Source of the DNA: an uncultured Xanthobacteraceae bacterium
Lineage (GTDB): Bacteria > Pseudomonadota > Alphaproteobacteria > Rhizobiales > Xanthobacteraceae
Reading direction: 5' to 3'
NCBI GenBank assembly: GCA_955652195.1
Contig: CATPBC010000062.1
Coordinates: 1 to 14,862, forward strand
Length of the DNA stretch: 14,862 bases
The position numbers and the translations under genes were made by a program. Positions 6,652-13,220 of the stretch are shown one piece after another (positions within the stretch are counted from its first letter, which is position 1; every line of letters begins with the position of its first letter). Below the pieces are notes generated by a model, which saw nothing but the letters and a program-made list of their open reading frames with translations, did no database searches and was not told the origin of the DNA.

Positions 6652-7055
6652 TCCTTGGCATCGGCTCCGACATCACCGATGCACGGCGCATCGCCAAGGT
6701 CATCGAGCGGCACGGCGACCGATTTCTCGATCGCGTGTTTACGCCGATCGAACGGGCGCGGGCCGACAAGCGGCGCAACCGGGTAGAGACCTATGCCAAG
6801 CGGTTTGCCGCCAAGGAGGCTTGCGCCAAGGCGCTGGGAACTGGACTGCGCCGCGGAGTGTGGTGGCGCGATATGGGAGTGGTGAATTTGCCTGGCGGCC
6901 GCCCCACCATGGAATTGACCGGCGGCGCGCAACGGCGGCTGCACGCCATCACGCCCAAGGGCTACGAGCCGCGCATCGACGTGACGATTACCGACGAAGG
7001 GCCCATGGCCCATGCCTTCGTCGTCATCTCGGCGGTCCCAACCGCAGATTCCTAA
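6648..7055 (+). CDS. acpS: Holo-[acyl-carrier-protein] synthase
   Basis: A 135-residue AcpS-type phosphopantetheinyl transferase, which moves the 4'-phosphopantetheine arm from CoA to the conserved serine of acyl carrier protein in the cytoplasm and so activates fatty acid synthesis. The N-terminus [15 protein letters not shown] has the magnesium ligand Asp8. The second motif, [15 protein letters not shown] at 52-66, has Glu57. The closing strand [15 protein letters not shown] is also typical. Length fits the family. The ATG overlaps the pdxJ stop (ATGA at 6648-6651), with GCAGGA just upstream inside pdxJ as ribosome binding site. This arrangement predicts translational coupling. A 195-bp gap with a possible promoter follows before lepB. 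Confidence 0.96.
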   Translation: MILGIGSDITDARRIAKVIERHGDRFLDRVFTPIERARADKRRNRVETYAKRFAAKEACAKALGTGLRRGVWWRDMGVVNLPGGRPTMELTGGAQRRLHAITPKGYEPRIDVTITDEGPMAHAFVVISAVPTADS

Positions 7056-7184
7056 ATTGTCTCGGACTCGATGCGCATCGCTGCGATGAAAAATTCTTCA
7101 TGCGCGCCAAGAACCGATCATAAGCACATGGGAACGCTACGTAAAATCGGCTCCAGCGAGCCCGCGACCAAATCCCGCGCGTAA

Positions 7185-7213
7185 TTGCTTGTCGCCGCCC
7201 CAGACGCTACAAG
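7185..7213 (+). promoter_or_regulatory. Possible sigma-70-type promoter for lepB-rnc-era
   Basis: TTGCTT (7185-7190), exactly 17 bp, then TACAAG (7208-7213). The start point would be near 7220, about 30 nt before the lepB ATG. It sits in the 195-bp gap that breaks the otherwise tight gene packing between acpS and lepB, which supports a separate start of transcription there. Confidence 0.35.
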
Positions 7214-7250
7214 ACCGCCGCGGGGCGCTTCCACACGAGATGACAGGCTG

Positions 7251-8003
7251 ATGAGTGTGCAAACCGGAACCAAACGGAAAGAGGGTGGCTTTGCCGAAAC
7301 GGTACGCGTGGTCTTTCATGCTCTGATCATTGCGTTGGTGATCCGCACGTTCCTGTTTCAGCCCTTCAACATTCCGTCCGGTTCAATGATTCCCACGCTG
7401 CTGGTGGGCGATTATCTGTTCGTGTCGAAATTCTCCTACGGCTACACCCATTATTCCTTCCCGTTCTCGCCGCCGATCTTCTCCGGCCGCATCTTCAGCT
7501 CGCAGCCGCAGCGCGGCGATGTCGTGGTATTCCGCCTGCCCAAAGATGATTCGGTCGATTACATCAAACGGGTCGTCGGCCTGCCTGGCGACCGCATCCA
7601 GATGATCGACGGCGTGCTCAATATCAATGGGGTCGCAGTGCCGCGGCAACGCGTCGAAGATATGGTCACGGATGACGACGGCGTGGTGCAACGGGTCAAA
7701 CAATATCGCGAGACGCTGCCCAACGGCGTCAGCTACAACACCTGGGATCTCACCGACAATGGATTTTATGACAATACGCCGGTCTATACGGTACCGCCCG
7801 GCGATTATTTCATGATGGGCGACAACCGCGATAATTCGACCGACAGTCGCGTGCTCAGCCAAGTCGGCTACGTGCCGGGCGAGAACATTATCGGCAAGGC
7901 GCAAATCATCTTTTTCTCGATCCGCGACGACACCCATGCTTGGGAGGTGTGGCGCTGGCCCTGGTCGGTTCGATGGGACCGTCTGTTCACGCTGGTGCGA
8001 TGA
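7251..8003 (+). CDS. lepB: Signal peptidase I
   Basis: A 250-residue inner-membrane serine protease that cleaves signal peptides from exported proteins. One membrane helix spans about 19-36 (RVVFHALIIALVIRTFLFQP), followed by the catalytic box IPSGSMIPTL with nucleophile Ser45. The general base Lys106 is in YIKRVVGLPGDRI. The C-terminal signature GDNRDNSTDSR is at 190-200. It has a single N-terminal helix, as is common in alphaproteobacteria, rather than the two of E. coli LepB. ATG at 7251 is chosen because the family's short cytoplasmic N-terminus starts there; a longer in-frame TTG at 7185 would overlap the promoter candidate. The stop overlaps the rnc start as ATGA (8000-8003), so lepB, rnc and era form the conserved lepB-rnc-era operon. 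Confidence 0.95.
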   Translation: MSVQTGTKRKEGGFAETVRVVFHALIIALVIRTFLFQPFNIPSGSMIPTLLVGDYLFVSKFSYGYTHYSFPFSPPIFSGRIFSSQPQRGDVVVFRLPKDDSVDYIKRVVGLPGDRIQMIDGVLNINGVAVPRQRVEDMVTDDDGVVQRVKQYRETLPNGVSYNTWDLTDNGFYDNTPVYTVPPGDYFMMGDNRDNSTDSRVLSQVGYVPGENIIGKAQIIFFSIRDDTHAWEVWRWPWSVRWDRLFTLVR

Positions 8004-8818
8004 GCGGCCGCCGCAAAGGCAAATCCGCTGCAATTTGCGAACCGGCCGCCGCGCAGTCCGTTGCACCCGTTGCACCCCTTGCGCAGGCCGATGGCAGCAA
8101 GCGAACGCGCCGCCGCAAGCTTGCCGGCACCGTCCTCGAAGAGCGCATCGGCTACCGGTTCGGCGATCCCCCGACACTGGAAATGGCGCTCACGCATATT
8201 TCCGCGCTCAAGGGCGCGCGCAATCGCGGCGGCAGTTATCAGCGTTTGGAATTCCTCGGCGATCACGTGCTCGGCTTGGTGATCTCTGACATGCTGTACC
8301 GCACCTTTCCGAAAGCCGACGAAGGCGAACTGTCGCGCCGCCTCGCCGATCTGGTGCGCAAGGAAACTTGTACCGAGATCGCGCGCAGCGTCGACCTCGG
8401 CGCAGTCATTCGGGTCGGATCCTCCGAACACAATGCCGGCGCGCGCTCGCGGCCGGCTATCCTCGCCGATGTGTGCGAAGCGGTGATCGGGGCGGTTTAT
8501 CTCGATGGCGGTTACAAAGCTGCAGAAGAAGTCGTCGAACGCCTCTGGCAGGTGCGGCTGCGCGCCACCGCTCAGCCGCTGCGCGATCCAAAAACGGTAT
8601 TGCAGGAATGGGCGCAGGCGCGCGGCCTGCCGACGCCGGCCTATCGCGAGATCGCTCGCTCCGGGCCGGATCACAGTCCCGAGTTCCGGGTCGCCGTGCA
8701 GCTTCCGGCCTTGGCGCCGGCTGAAGGATTGGGACGCTCCAAGCGCGCCGCCGAACAGGCGGCCGCCGCCGCCATGCTGGCGCGCGAGGGTGTCGAGCCA
8801 GCGCGCCGCAATGGCTGA
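8000..8818 (+). CDS. rnc: Ribonuclease III
   Basis: A 272-residue double-strand-specific endoribonuclease for rRNA precursor processing and mRNA turnover. The signature YQRLEFLGDHVLGLVISDML at 80-99 supplies Glu84 and Asp88; the second metal-binding pair is Asp157 and Glu160 in LADVCEAVIGAVYLDGG. These correspond to Glu41, Asp45, Asp114 and Glu117 of the E. coli enzyme. A double-stranded RNA binding domain runs from about 196 (DPKTVLQEWAQ) to 262. About 40 residues precede the catalytic domain, basic at the start and Ala/Pro-rich after that, making it longer than the 226-residue E. coli protein. The ATG at 8000 overlaps the lepB stop; the frame is open further upstream, but that would lie inside lepB. 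The 3' end overlaps era by 8 bp. Confidence 0.95.
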   Translation: MSGRRKGKSAAICEPAAAQSVAPVAPLAQADGSKRTRRRKLAGTVLEERIGYRFGDPPTLEMALTHISALKGARNRGGSYQRLEFLGDHVLGLVISDMLYRTFPKADEGELSRRLADLVRKETCTEIARSVDLGAVIRVGSSEHNAGARSRPAILADVCEAVIGAVYLDGGYKAAEEVVERLWQVRLRATAQPLRDPKTVLQEWAQARGLPTPAYREIARSGPDHSPEFRVAVQLPALAPAEGLGRSKRAAEQAAAAAMLAREGVEPARRNG

Positions 8819-9725
8819 ACAGGCGCCAGCCGCGCAGCGCTGCGGTTTTGTGGCGCTGATTGGCGCGCCGAACGTCGGAAAATCCACGCTCATCAATGCG
8901 CTGGTCGGCGCGAAAGTGTCGATCGTCACGCCGAAGGTGCAAACCACGCGCAGCCTCATTCGCGGCATCGCCATTGAAGGCGACGCCCAGCTTATTTTCG
9001 TCGATACGCCGGGGATCTTTTCGCCGCGGCGACGGCTGGACCGCGCCATGGTCGGCACTGCCTGGGGCAGCACGCAGGATGCCGATCTCGTCGCGCTCCT
9101 GATCGATTCGCGCCGAGGGCTCAAGGAGGACGACGAAAAAATCCTGCAGGGGCTTGGCGAAATCCGTCCGCCAAAGGTGCTCGTTCTCAACAAGATCGAC
9201 CTGGTCGACAAACTGGCGCTGTTGGCCTTGACGCACGAGGCCAATCAGCACGCCAGTTTCGCTGCCACATTTATGATCTCGGCGCTGTCCGGCGACGGCG
9301 TGCCCGACCTGAAACGCTGGCTTGCCGCGCACGCGCCGGCAGGACCGTGGCTCTACCCGCCAGACCAGATTTCGGACGCGCCGCTGCGCCAATTGGCGGC
9401 GGAGATCACGCGGGAAAAGCTCTATCTGCGGCTGCATCAGGAATTACCTTATCAGTCGACAATCGAGACCGAGGTTTGGAAAGAGCTCAAAGACGGCGCG
9501 GTGCGCATTGAGCAGACCCTCTATGTCGAGCGCGAGAGTCAGCGCAAAATCGTCCTCGGCAAGGGCGGCCAGACGCTCAAGGCGATCGGGACCGCGGCGC
9601 GCGCGGAAATCGCCGCGGCGATCGAGCAGCCGGTGCATCTTTTTCTTCACGTCAAAGTGCGGGAAGGATGGGCCGACGACCCGGAACGCTACCGCGCAAT
9701 GGGGCTGGAATTTCCTAAGGAGTAG
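8811..9725 (+). CDS. era: GTPase Era
   Basis: A 304-residue GTP-binding protein that binds the 3' end of 16S rRNA and assists 30S subunit maturation. GTPase motifs are complete: G1 GAPNVGKS (18-25), the switch region VQTTRSLIRGI (43-53), G3 DTPG (65-68), G4 NKID (127-130) and G5 SAL (157-159). The C-terminal KH domain includes ELPY (211-214), YVERESQRKIVLGKGG (238-253) and the typical ending GWADDPERYRAMGLEF. Start ATG 8811 overlaps the last 8 bp of rnc; longer in-frame extensions lie inside rnc and do not resemble Era. The position after rnc is the conserved one and links RNase III processing with subunit assembly. Confidence 0.96.
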   Translation: MAEQAPAAQRCGFVALIGAPNVGKSTLINALVGAKVSIVTPKVQTTRSLIRGIAIEGDAQLIFVDTPGIFSPRRRLDRAMVGTAWGSTQDADLVALLIDSRRGLKEDDEKILQGLGEIRPPKVLVLNKIDLVDKLALLALTHEANQHASFAATFMISALSGDGVPDLKRWLAAHAPAGPWLYPPDQISDAPLRQLAAEITREKLYLRLHQELPYQSTIETEVWKELKDGAVRIEQTLYVERESQRKIVLGKGGQTLKAIGTAARAEIAAAIEQPVHLFLHVKVREGWADDPERYRAMGLEFPKE

Positions 9726-9791
9726 CAAGGACTAGAACCACGGCCAGTACAGTGCTGCCTTCCCGGTCAAAGACTATGTAAATACGCAATC

Positions 9792-10520
9792 ATGGAATGG
9801 GTCGACGAAGGCATCGTGCTCGGCGTCAGGCGCCACGGCGAGACCAGCGTTATTCTGGAATTGATGACGCATGCGCATGGCCGGCACCTTGGGCTGGTGC
9901 GCGGCGGATCCGGCGCGCGCCTGCGCGGCATTTTGCAGCCGGGCAATGCGGTGCACGCGACCTGGCGGGCGCGGCTTGATGAGCATCTCGGGCATTACCT
10001 CGTGGAAGGATCGACGCTGCGCGTGGCCGGCTTCATGGCCGCGGCCCATGCTCTCCACGGCGTAACCCACCTCGCCGCGTTATGCCGGCTTCTCGCCGAG
10101 CGCGAACCGCATGCGGCCATTTACGATGCGCTGCAGGCAATCCTTGAGCGGCTCGACGATCCGCGCGCGGCGGCGCCGATGATCGCGCGCTTTGAGCTCG
10201 ACTTTCTGGCGGAGCTTGGTTTCGGACTGGATCTCGCGGCCTGCGCCGCGACCGGCACGAAGGACGATCTGGCTTTCGTTTCCCCGCGTTCGGGCCGCGC
10301 GGTCTCGCGCGCTGCGGGCGAGGCCTATCGGGACAAGCTGATGCGGCTGCCGGGTTTCCTTCGCGACGAGCGCACGGCCCTATCGGCAGCCGATCTTGCC
10401 GATGCCTTCACACTCACTGGATTTTTCCTGGAACGGCACGCTTTCGCGCCGCGCGGGTTCCTCTTGCCGGAGGCCCGCGCGCATTTCGTCACGGCGCTGA
10501 CGCGTGCGACCCAACAATAG
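9792..10520 (+). CDS. recO: DNA repair protein RecO
   Basis: A 242-residue mediator of the RecFOR pathway, which helps load RecA onto SSB-coated single-stranded DNA. The N-terminal OB-fold is recognisable from [26 protein letters not shown] and continues through [18 protein letters not shown]. The C-terminal helical part contains [24 protein letters not shown] and the block [22 protein letters not shown]. The four-cysteine zinc site of Deinococcus-type RecO is not present; as far as I know, that is usual for alphaproteobacterial RecO. It lies 66 bp after era in the familiar rnc-era-recO order. No strong ribosome binding site precedes the ATG, but the conserved sequence starts at the first residues. 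A low-complexity spacer follows before parC. Confidence 0.93.
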   Translation: MEWVDEGIVLGVRRHGETSVILELMTHAHGRHLGLVRGGSGARLRGILQPGNAVHATWRARLDEHLGHYLVEGSTLRVAGFMAAAHALHGVTHLAALCRLLAEREPHAAIYDALQAILERLDDPRAAAPMIARFELDFLAELGFGLDLAACAATGTKDDLAFVSPRSGRAVSRAAGEAYRDKLMRLPGFLRDERTALSAADLADAFTLTGFFLERHAFAPRGFLLPEARAHFVTALTRATQQ

Positions 10521-10788
10521 GCCGGTCACCAACGGCGCCAATGGCGGTGTCACCCCCACCAACGGTGCCGATGCCAGCCCCACCAATAATGGCGGCGCCA
10601 ACCCCAATAGGGGTAGGGATACGGATAGGGGCCGCGCGGTACCATCCCCCCCAATAGCGGGGGCGCCAATGGCAGCCCCAAGGGCTGCAAATCAGCACTG
10701 TCGAGCCACAGAGGCGAAAGTCTTTTCGTTGCCGTACCGCTGTTCATCACTTGTTCGGCAGCGGCAACCGCGCTAGCCCTGATCCACC
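10521..10788. repeat. Low-complexity, hairpin-rich recO-parC spacer
   Basis: The spacer contains three imperfect copies of a CACCAACGGYGCCRATGSC-type unit starting at 10527, 10557 and 10581. Two small hairpins share the sequence CCCCAATAGNGGGG: CCCCAATAGGGG (10602-10613) and the C-run plus AATAGC plus GGGGG starting at 10646. Spacings of 30 and 24 bp are multiples of three, which suggests a coding origin. The minus-strand frame ending near 10550 is rich in Trp, Tyr, His and Arg (GPYPYPYPYWGWRRHYWWGW), and another minus-strand frame has a Gly/Ala-rich segment. The plus-strand frame is Asn/Gly/Pro/Thr-rich. None has a convincing start region, so I do not call a gene. Confidence 0.5.
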
Positions 10789-13077
10789 ATGAACAAGAAA
10801 GTGATTCCGCCGCAGCCGAGCGGGGTCCATGAAATCCCGCTGCGCGAGGCGCTTGAGGAGCGCTATCTCGCTTACGCGCTCTCCACGATCATGCACCGTG
10901 CGTTGCCGGATGCGCGCGACGGGCTCAAGCCCGTGCATCGGCGCATCCTCTATGGCATGCGCCTTCTGCGCCTCGATCCGGGCGCACAATTTAAAAAATC
11001 AGCCAAGATCGTCGGCGACGTCATGGGTAATTTCCATCCCCACGGCGATCAGGCGATTTATGACGCGCTGGTGCGGCTCGCGCAGGATTTCTCCTCGCGC
11101 TATCCGCTGGTCGACGGCCAGGGCAATTTCGGCAATATCGATGGCGATAATGCCGCCGCCTATCGTTACACGGAGGCGCGGCTGACCGAGGTCGCGCGGC
11201 TTTTGCTCGATGGCATTGACGAAGACGCCGTCGACTTCCGGCCGAGCTATGACGGCGTGATGGACGAGCCGGCCGTCCTGCCGGCGGCGTTCCCCAATCT
11301 ATTGGCTAACGGCGCGCAGGGCATCGCGGTCGGGATGGCGACTTCGATTCCGCCGCATAACGTCGCCGAATTGTGCGATGCGGCGCTGTATCTGATCGAA
11401 CAACCCAAAGCGCGTACGCGCACGCTGCTCAAATTTGTGCTCGGACCGGATTTTCCGACCGGCGGTCTCGTCGTCGATCCTGCCGAGATGATTGCCGAGG
11501 CCTATGTGACCGGGCGCGGCTCGTTCCGAGTGCGGGCGCGCTGGAAAACCGAAGAGACCGGCCGCGGTACCTATCAGATCGTGGTCACCGAAATCCCCTG
11601 GCAGGTGCAGAAAATGCGCCTGGTCGAGCGCATTGCCGAACTGATCAATGACCGGAAATTGCCGCTCCTCGCCGACATGCGCGATGAATCCGCAGAAGAC
11701 GTGCGCATCGTGCTTGAGCCGCGCTCGCGCGCGGTCGATCCGGCGCTGCTGATGGAAAGCCTGTTCAAGCTCACCGAACTCGAAAGCCGCGTGCCGCTCA
11801 ACATGAATGTCCTGCTGCGCGGGCGAATCCCAAAAGTGGTGGGCCTGGCGGAGGTGCTCGGCGAATGGCTGACGCACCGGCGCGAAGTTCTGCTGCGGCG
11901 CTCGCGGCATCGGCTCGCCCAGATCGAGCACCGGCTCGAAGTGTTGGGCGGTTACCTCGTCGCTTATCTCAATATCGATAAAGTCATCAAGATCATCCGC
12001 AAGGAGGATGAGCCTAAACCTGTGCTGATGAAGAGTTTTAAATTGTCCGACGTTCAGGCCGATGCCATTCTCAACATGCGGCTGCGGAATTTGCGGCGGC
12101 TGGAAGAAATGGAGATCCGCCAGGAAGACAAGTCTCTGCGCGCAGAGAAGAAGTCCATTGAGGATTTGTTACGTTCCGAAAAGCAGCAATGGCAGAAAAT
12201 CGCCGCCGAGGTGCGCGCTGTACGCGACAAGTTCGGACCGAAGACACCGCTCGGTAAGCGCCGCACCGGTTTTGCGCAGGCGCCGGCCCACGATGAAGCG
12301 GCGATCGAACAGGCTTTAGTCGAGCGCGAGCCGGTTACTATCGTGGTTTCGGAAAGAGGTTGGATTCGCGCATTGCGCGGCCAGGTCGCCGACCTGTCGG
12401 GATTGTCGTTTAAGGCTGACGACAGTTTGAAGCTCGCGTTCTTCGCCGAGACCACGTCGAAGCTCTTGGTGTTCGCCACCAATGGCCGTTTTTACACGAT
12501 CGAAGCGGCCAAGCTGCCGGGTGGTCGCGGCCACGGTGAACCGATCAGGCTATTTAGCGACCTCGAACAGGAAGCCGATATCGTGTCGGTGTTCCGTTAT
12601 CAGGGCGGCCGCAAGCTGATCGTTGCCAGCCGGCAGGGCAGGGGATTTGTTGCGCCCGAGGACGAGTGCCTTGCCAATACTCGCAAGGGCAAGCAGGTTC
12701 TCAACGTCAAGCCACCCGATCAGGCGCGCGCCGTTGCGCCGGTCGAGGGCGATCTCGTTGCCGCGATCGGCGAAAATCGCAAGATGTTGATCTTCCCAAT
12801 CGAGCAGGTGCCTGAGATGACGCGCGGCCGCGGCGTGCGTTTGCAGCGCTACAAGGACGGCGGTTTGTCCGACATCAAGACTTTCGAGGTCGAGAAGGGC
12901 CTGAGCTGGGCCGACCCCGCCGGCCGGGTCTTCACTCAATCGCTTAAGGAGCTCGCCGACTGGCGCGGCAACCGGGCCGACGCGGGCCGGCTCGCGCCAA
13001 AGGGCTTTCCCAAGAGCAATACGTTCGGCAAGCCCGAAGGACGGGCCGTCAACGGCAATGACGAGGACCGCACCTGA
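10789..13077 (+). CDS. parC: DNA topoisomerase IV subunit A
   Basis: A 762-residue subunit that, with ParE, decatenates daughter chromosomes and relaxes supercoils. The breakage-reunion domain starts with [20 protein letters not shown] and [21 protein letters not shown] (38-58). The active-site tyrosine is Tyr127 in [12 protein letters not shown]. The helix holding the quinolone-contact positions reads [20 protein letters not shown], with Gln88 and Asp92 at the places of E. coli ParC Ser80 and Glu84. [17 protein letters not shown] further on is also characteristic. The C-terminal part (about 490-745) has beta-pinwheel-type repeats and lacks a clear GyrA box. Together with the length this supports ParC over GyrA. 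The ATG at 10789 has no clear Shine-Dalgarno sequence. The partner parE is not in the window. Confidence 0.93.
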   Translation: MNKKVIPPQPSGVHEIPLREALEERYLAYALSTIMHRALPDARDGLKPVHRRILYGMRLLRLDPGAQFKKSAKIVGDVMGNFHPHGDQAIYDALVRLAQDFSSRYPLVDGQGNFGNIDGDNAAAYRYTEARLTEVARLLLDGIDEDAVDFRPSYDGVMDEPAVLPAAFPNLLANGAQGIAVGMATSIPPHNVAELCDAALYLIEQPKARTRTLLKFVLGPDFPTGGLVVDPAEMIAEAYVTGRGSFRVRARWKTEETGRGTYQIVVTEIPWQVQKMRLVERIAELINDRKLPLLADMRDESAEDVRIVLEPRSRAVDPALLMESLFKLTELESRVPLNMNVLLRGRIPKVVGLAEVLGEWLTHRREVLLRRSRHRLAQIEHRLEVLGGYLVAYLNIDKVIKIIRKEDEPKPVLMKSFKLSDVQADAILNMRLRNLRRLEEMEIRQEDKSLRAEKKSIEDLLRSEKQQWQKIAAEVRAVRDKFGPKTPLGKRRTGFAQAPAHDEAAIEQALVEREPVTIVVSERGWIRALRGQVADLSGLSFKADDSLKLAFFAETTSKLLVFATNGRFYTIEAAKLPGGRGHGEPIRLFSDLEQEADIVSVFRYQGGRKLIVASRQGRGFVAPEDECLANTRKGKQVLNVKPPDQARAVAPVEGDLVAAIGENRKMLIFPIEQVPEMTRGRGVRLQRYKDGGLSDIKTFEVEKGLSWADPAGRVFTQSLKELADWRGNRADAGRLAPKGFPKSNTFGKPEGRAVNGNDEDRT

Positions 13078-13128
13078 TCGTTACTTGCCAACGCCTCCCG
13101 GTGATAGTTCACCCATTGCATAACGAAT

Positions 13129-13140
13129 GCTGGCTATAAG
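13129..13140 (+). promoter_or_regulatory. Possible extended -10 promoter before the cyclase gene
   Basis: TGGCTATAA includes a CTATAA -10 box (13134-13139) with an upstream TG, the extended -10 pattern. No good -35 lies at 17 bp, although TTCACC is found slightly further upstream. It lies about 80 bp before the cyclase start and after the parC stop. Confidence 0.3.
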
Positions 13141-13202
13141 CTTCTGGCATCGGGAATATCGGCACCGCAAAGCGGTCCTTTCTCGCAGGGGAATTACTTC
13201 GC

Positions 13203-13220
13203 ATGCGGACAAAGCGATGA
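13203..13220 (+). CDS. Possible five-codon leader ORF overlapping the cyclase start
   Basis: ATG at 13203 reads MRTKR and stops at TGA 13218-13220, sharing an ATGA with the cyclase start at 13217. AGGGGAA at 13187-13193 is well placed for this ATG (about 9 bp), while the cyclase ATG itself has no good site at normal distance. This would allow coupled re-initiation. It may instead be a chance triplet run, with the purine-rich site serving the cyclase start inefficiently. Confidence 0.25.
   Translation: MRTKR

Noticed and set aside
7056..7180. Terminator after acpS around GATGAAAAATTCTTCATG
   Set aside because: The self-complementary stretch is AT-rich, short and not followed by a T-run on either strand.
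7185..7250. N-terminal extension of lepB from a TTG at 7185
   Set aside because: The extra 22 residues are not typical of signal peptidase I. The ATG at 7251 fits the family, and the upstream bases fit a promoter.
8505..8810. 102-residue N-terminal extension of era
   Set aside because: It lies inside rnc in another frame and does not resemble Era. The ATG at 8811 precedes the G1 motif at the normal distance.
7868..9244. 458-residue leftward open frame across lepB, rnc and era
   Set aside because: It spans three confidently identified genes antisense, so it cannot be the coding strand; the length is a product of GC-rich codon bias.
10504..10776. 90-residue plus-strand frame starting inside recO
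   Set aside because: Asn/Gly/Pro-rich, produced by the simple repeats. It has no ribosome binding site and no recognisable family; the opposite strand reads at least as well.
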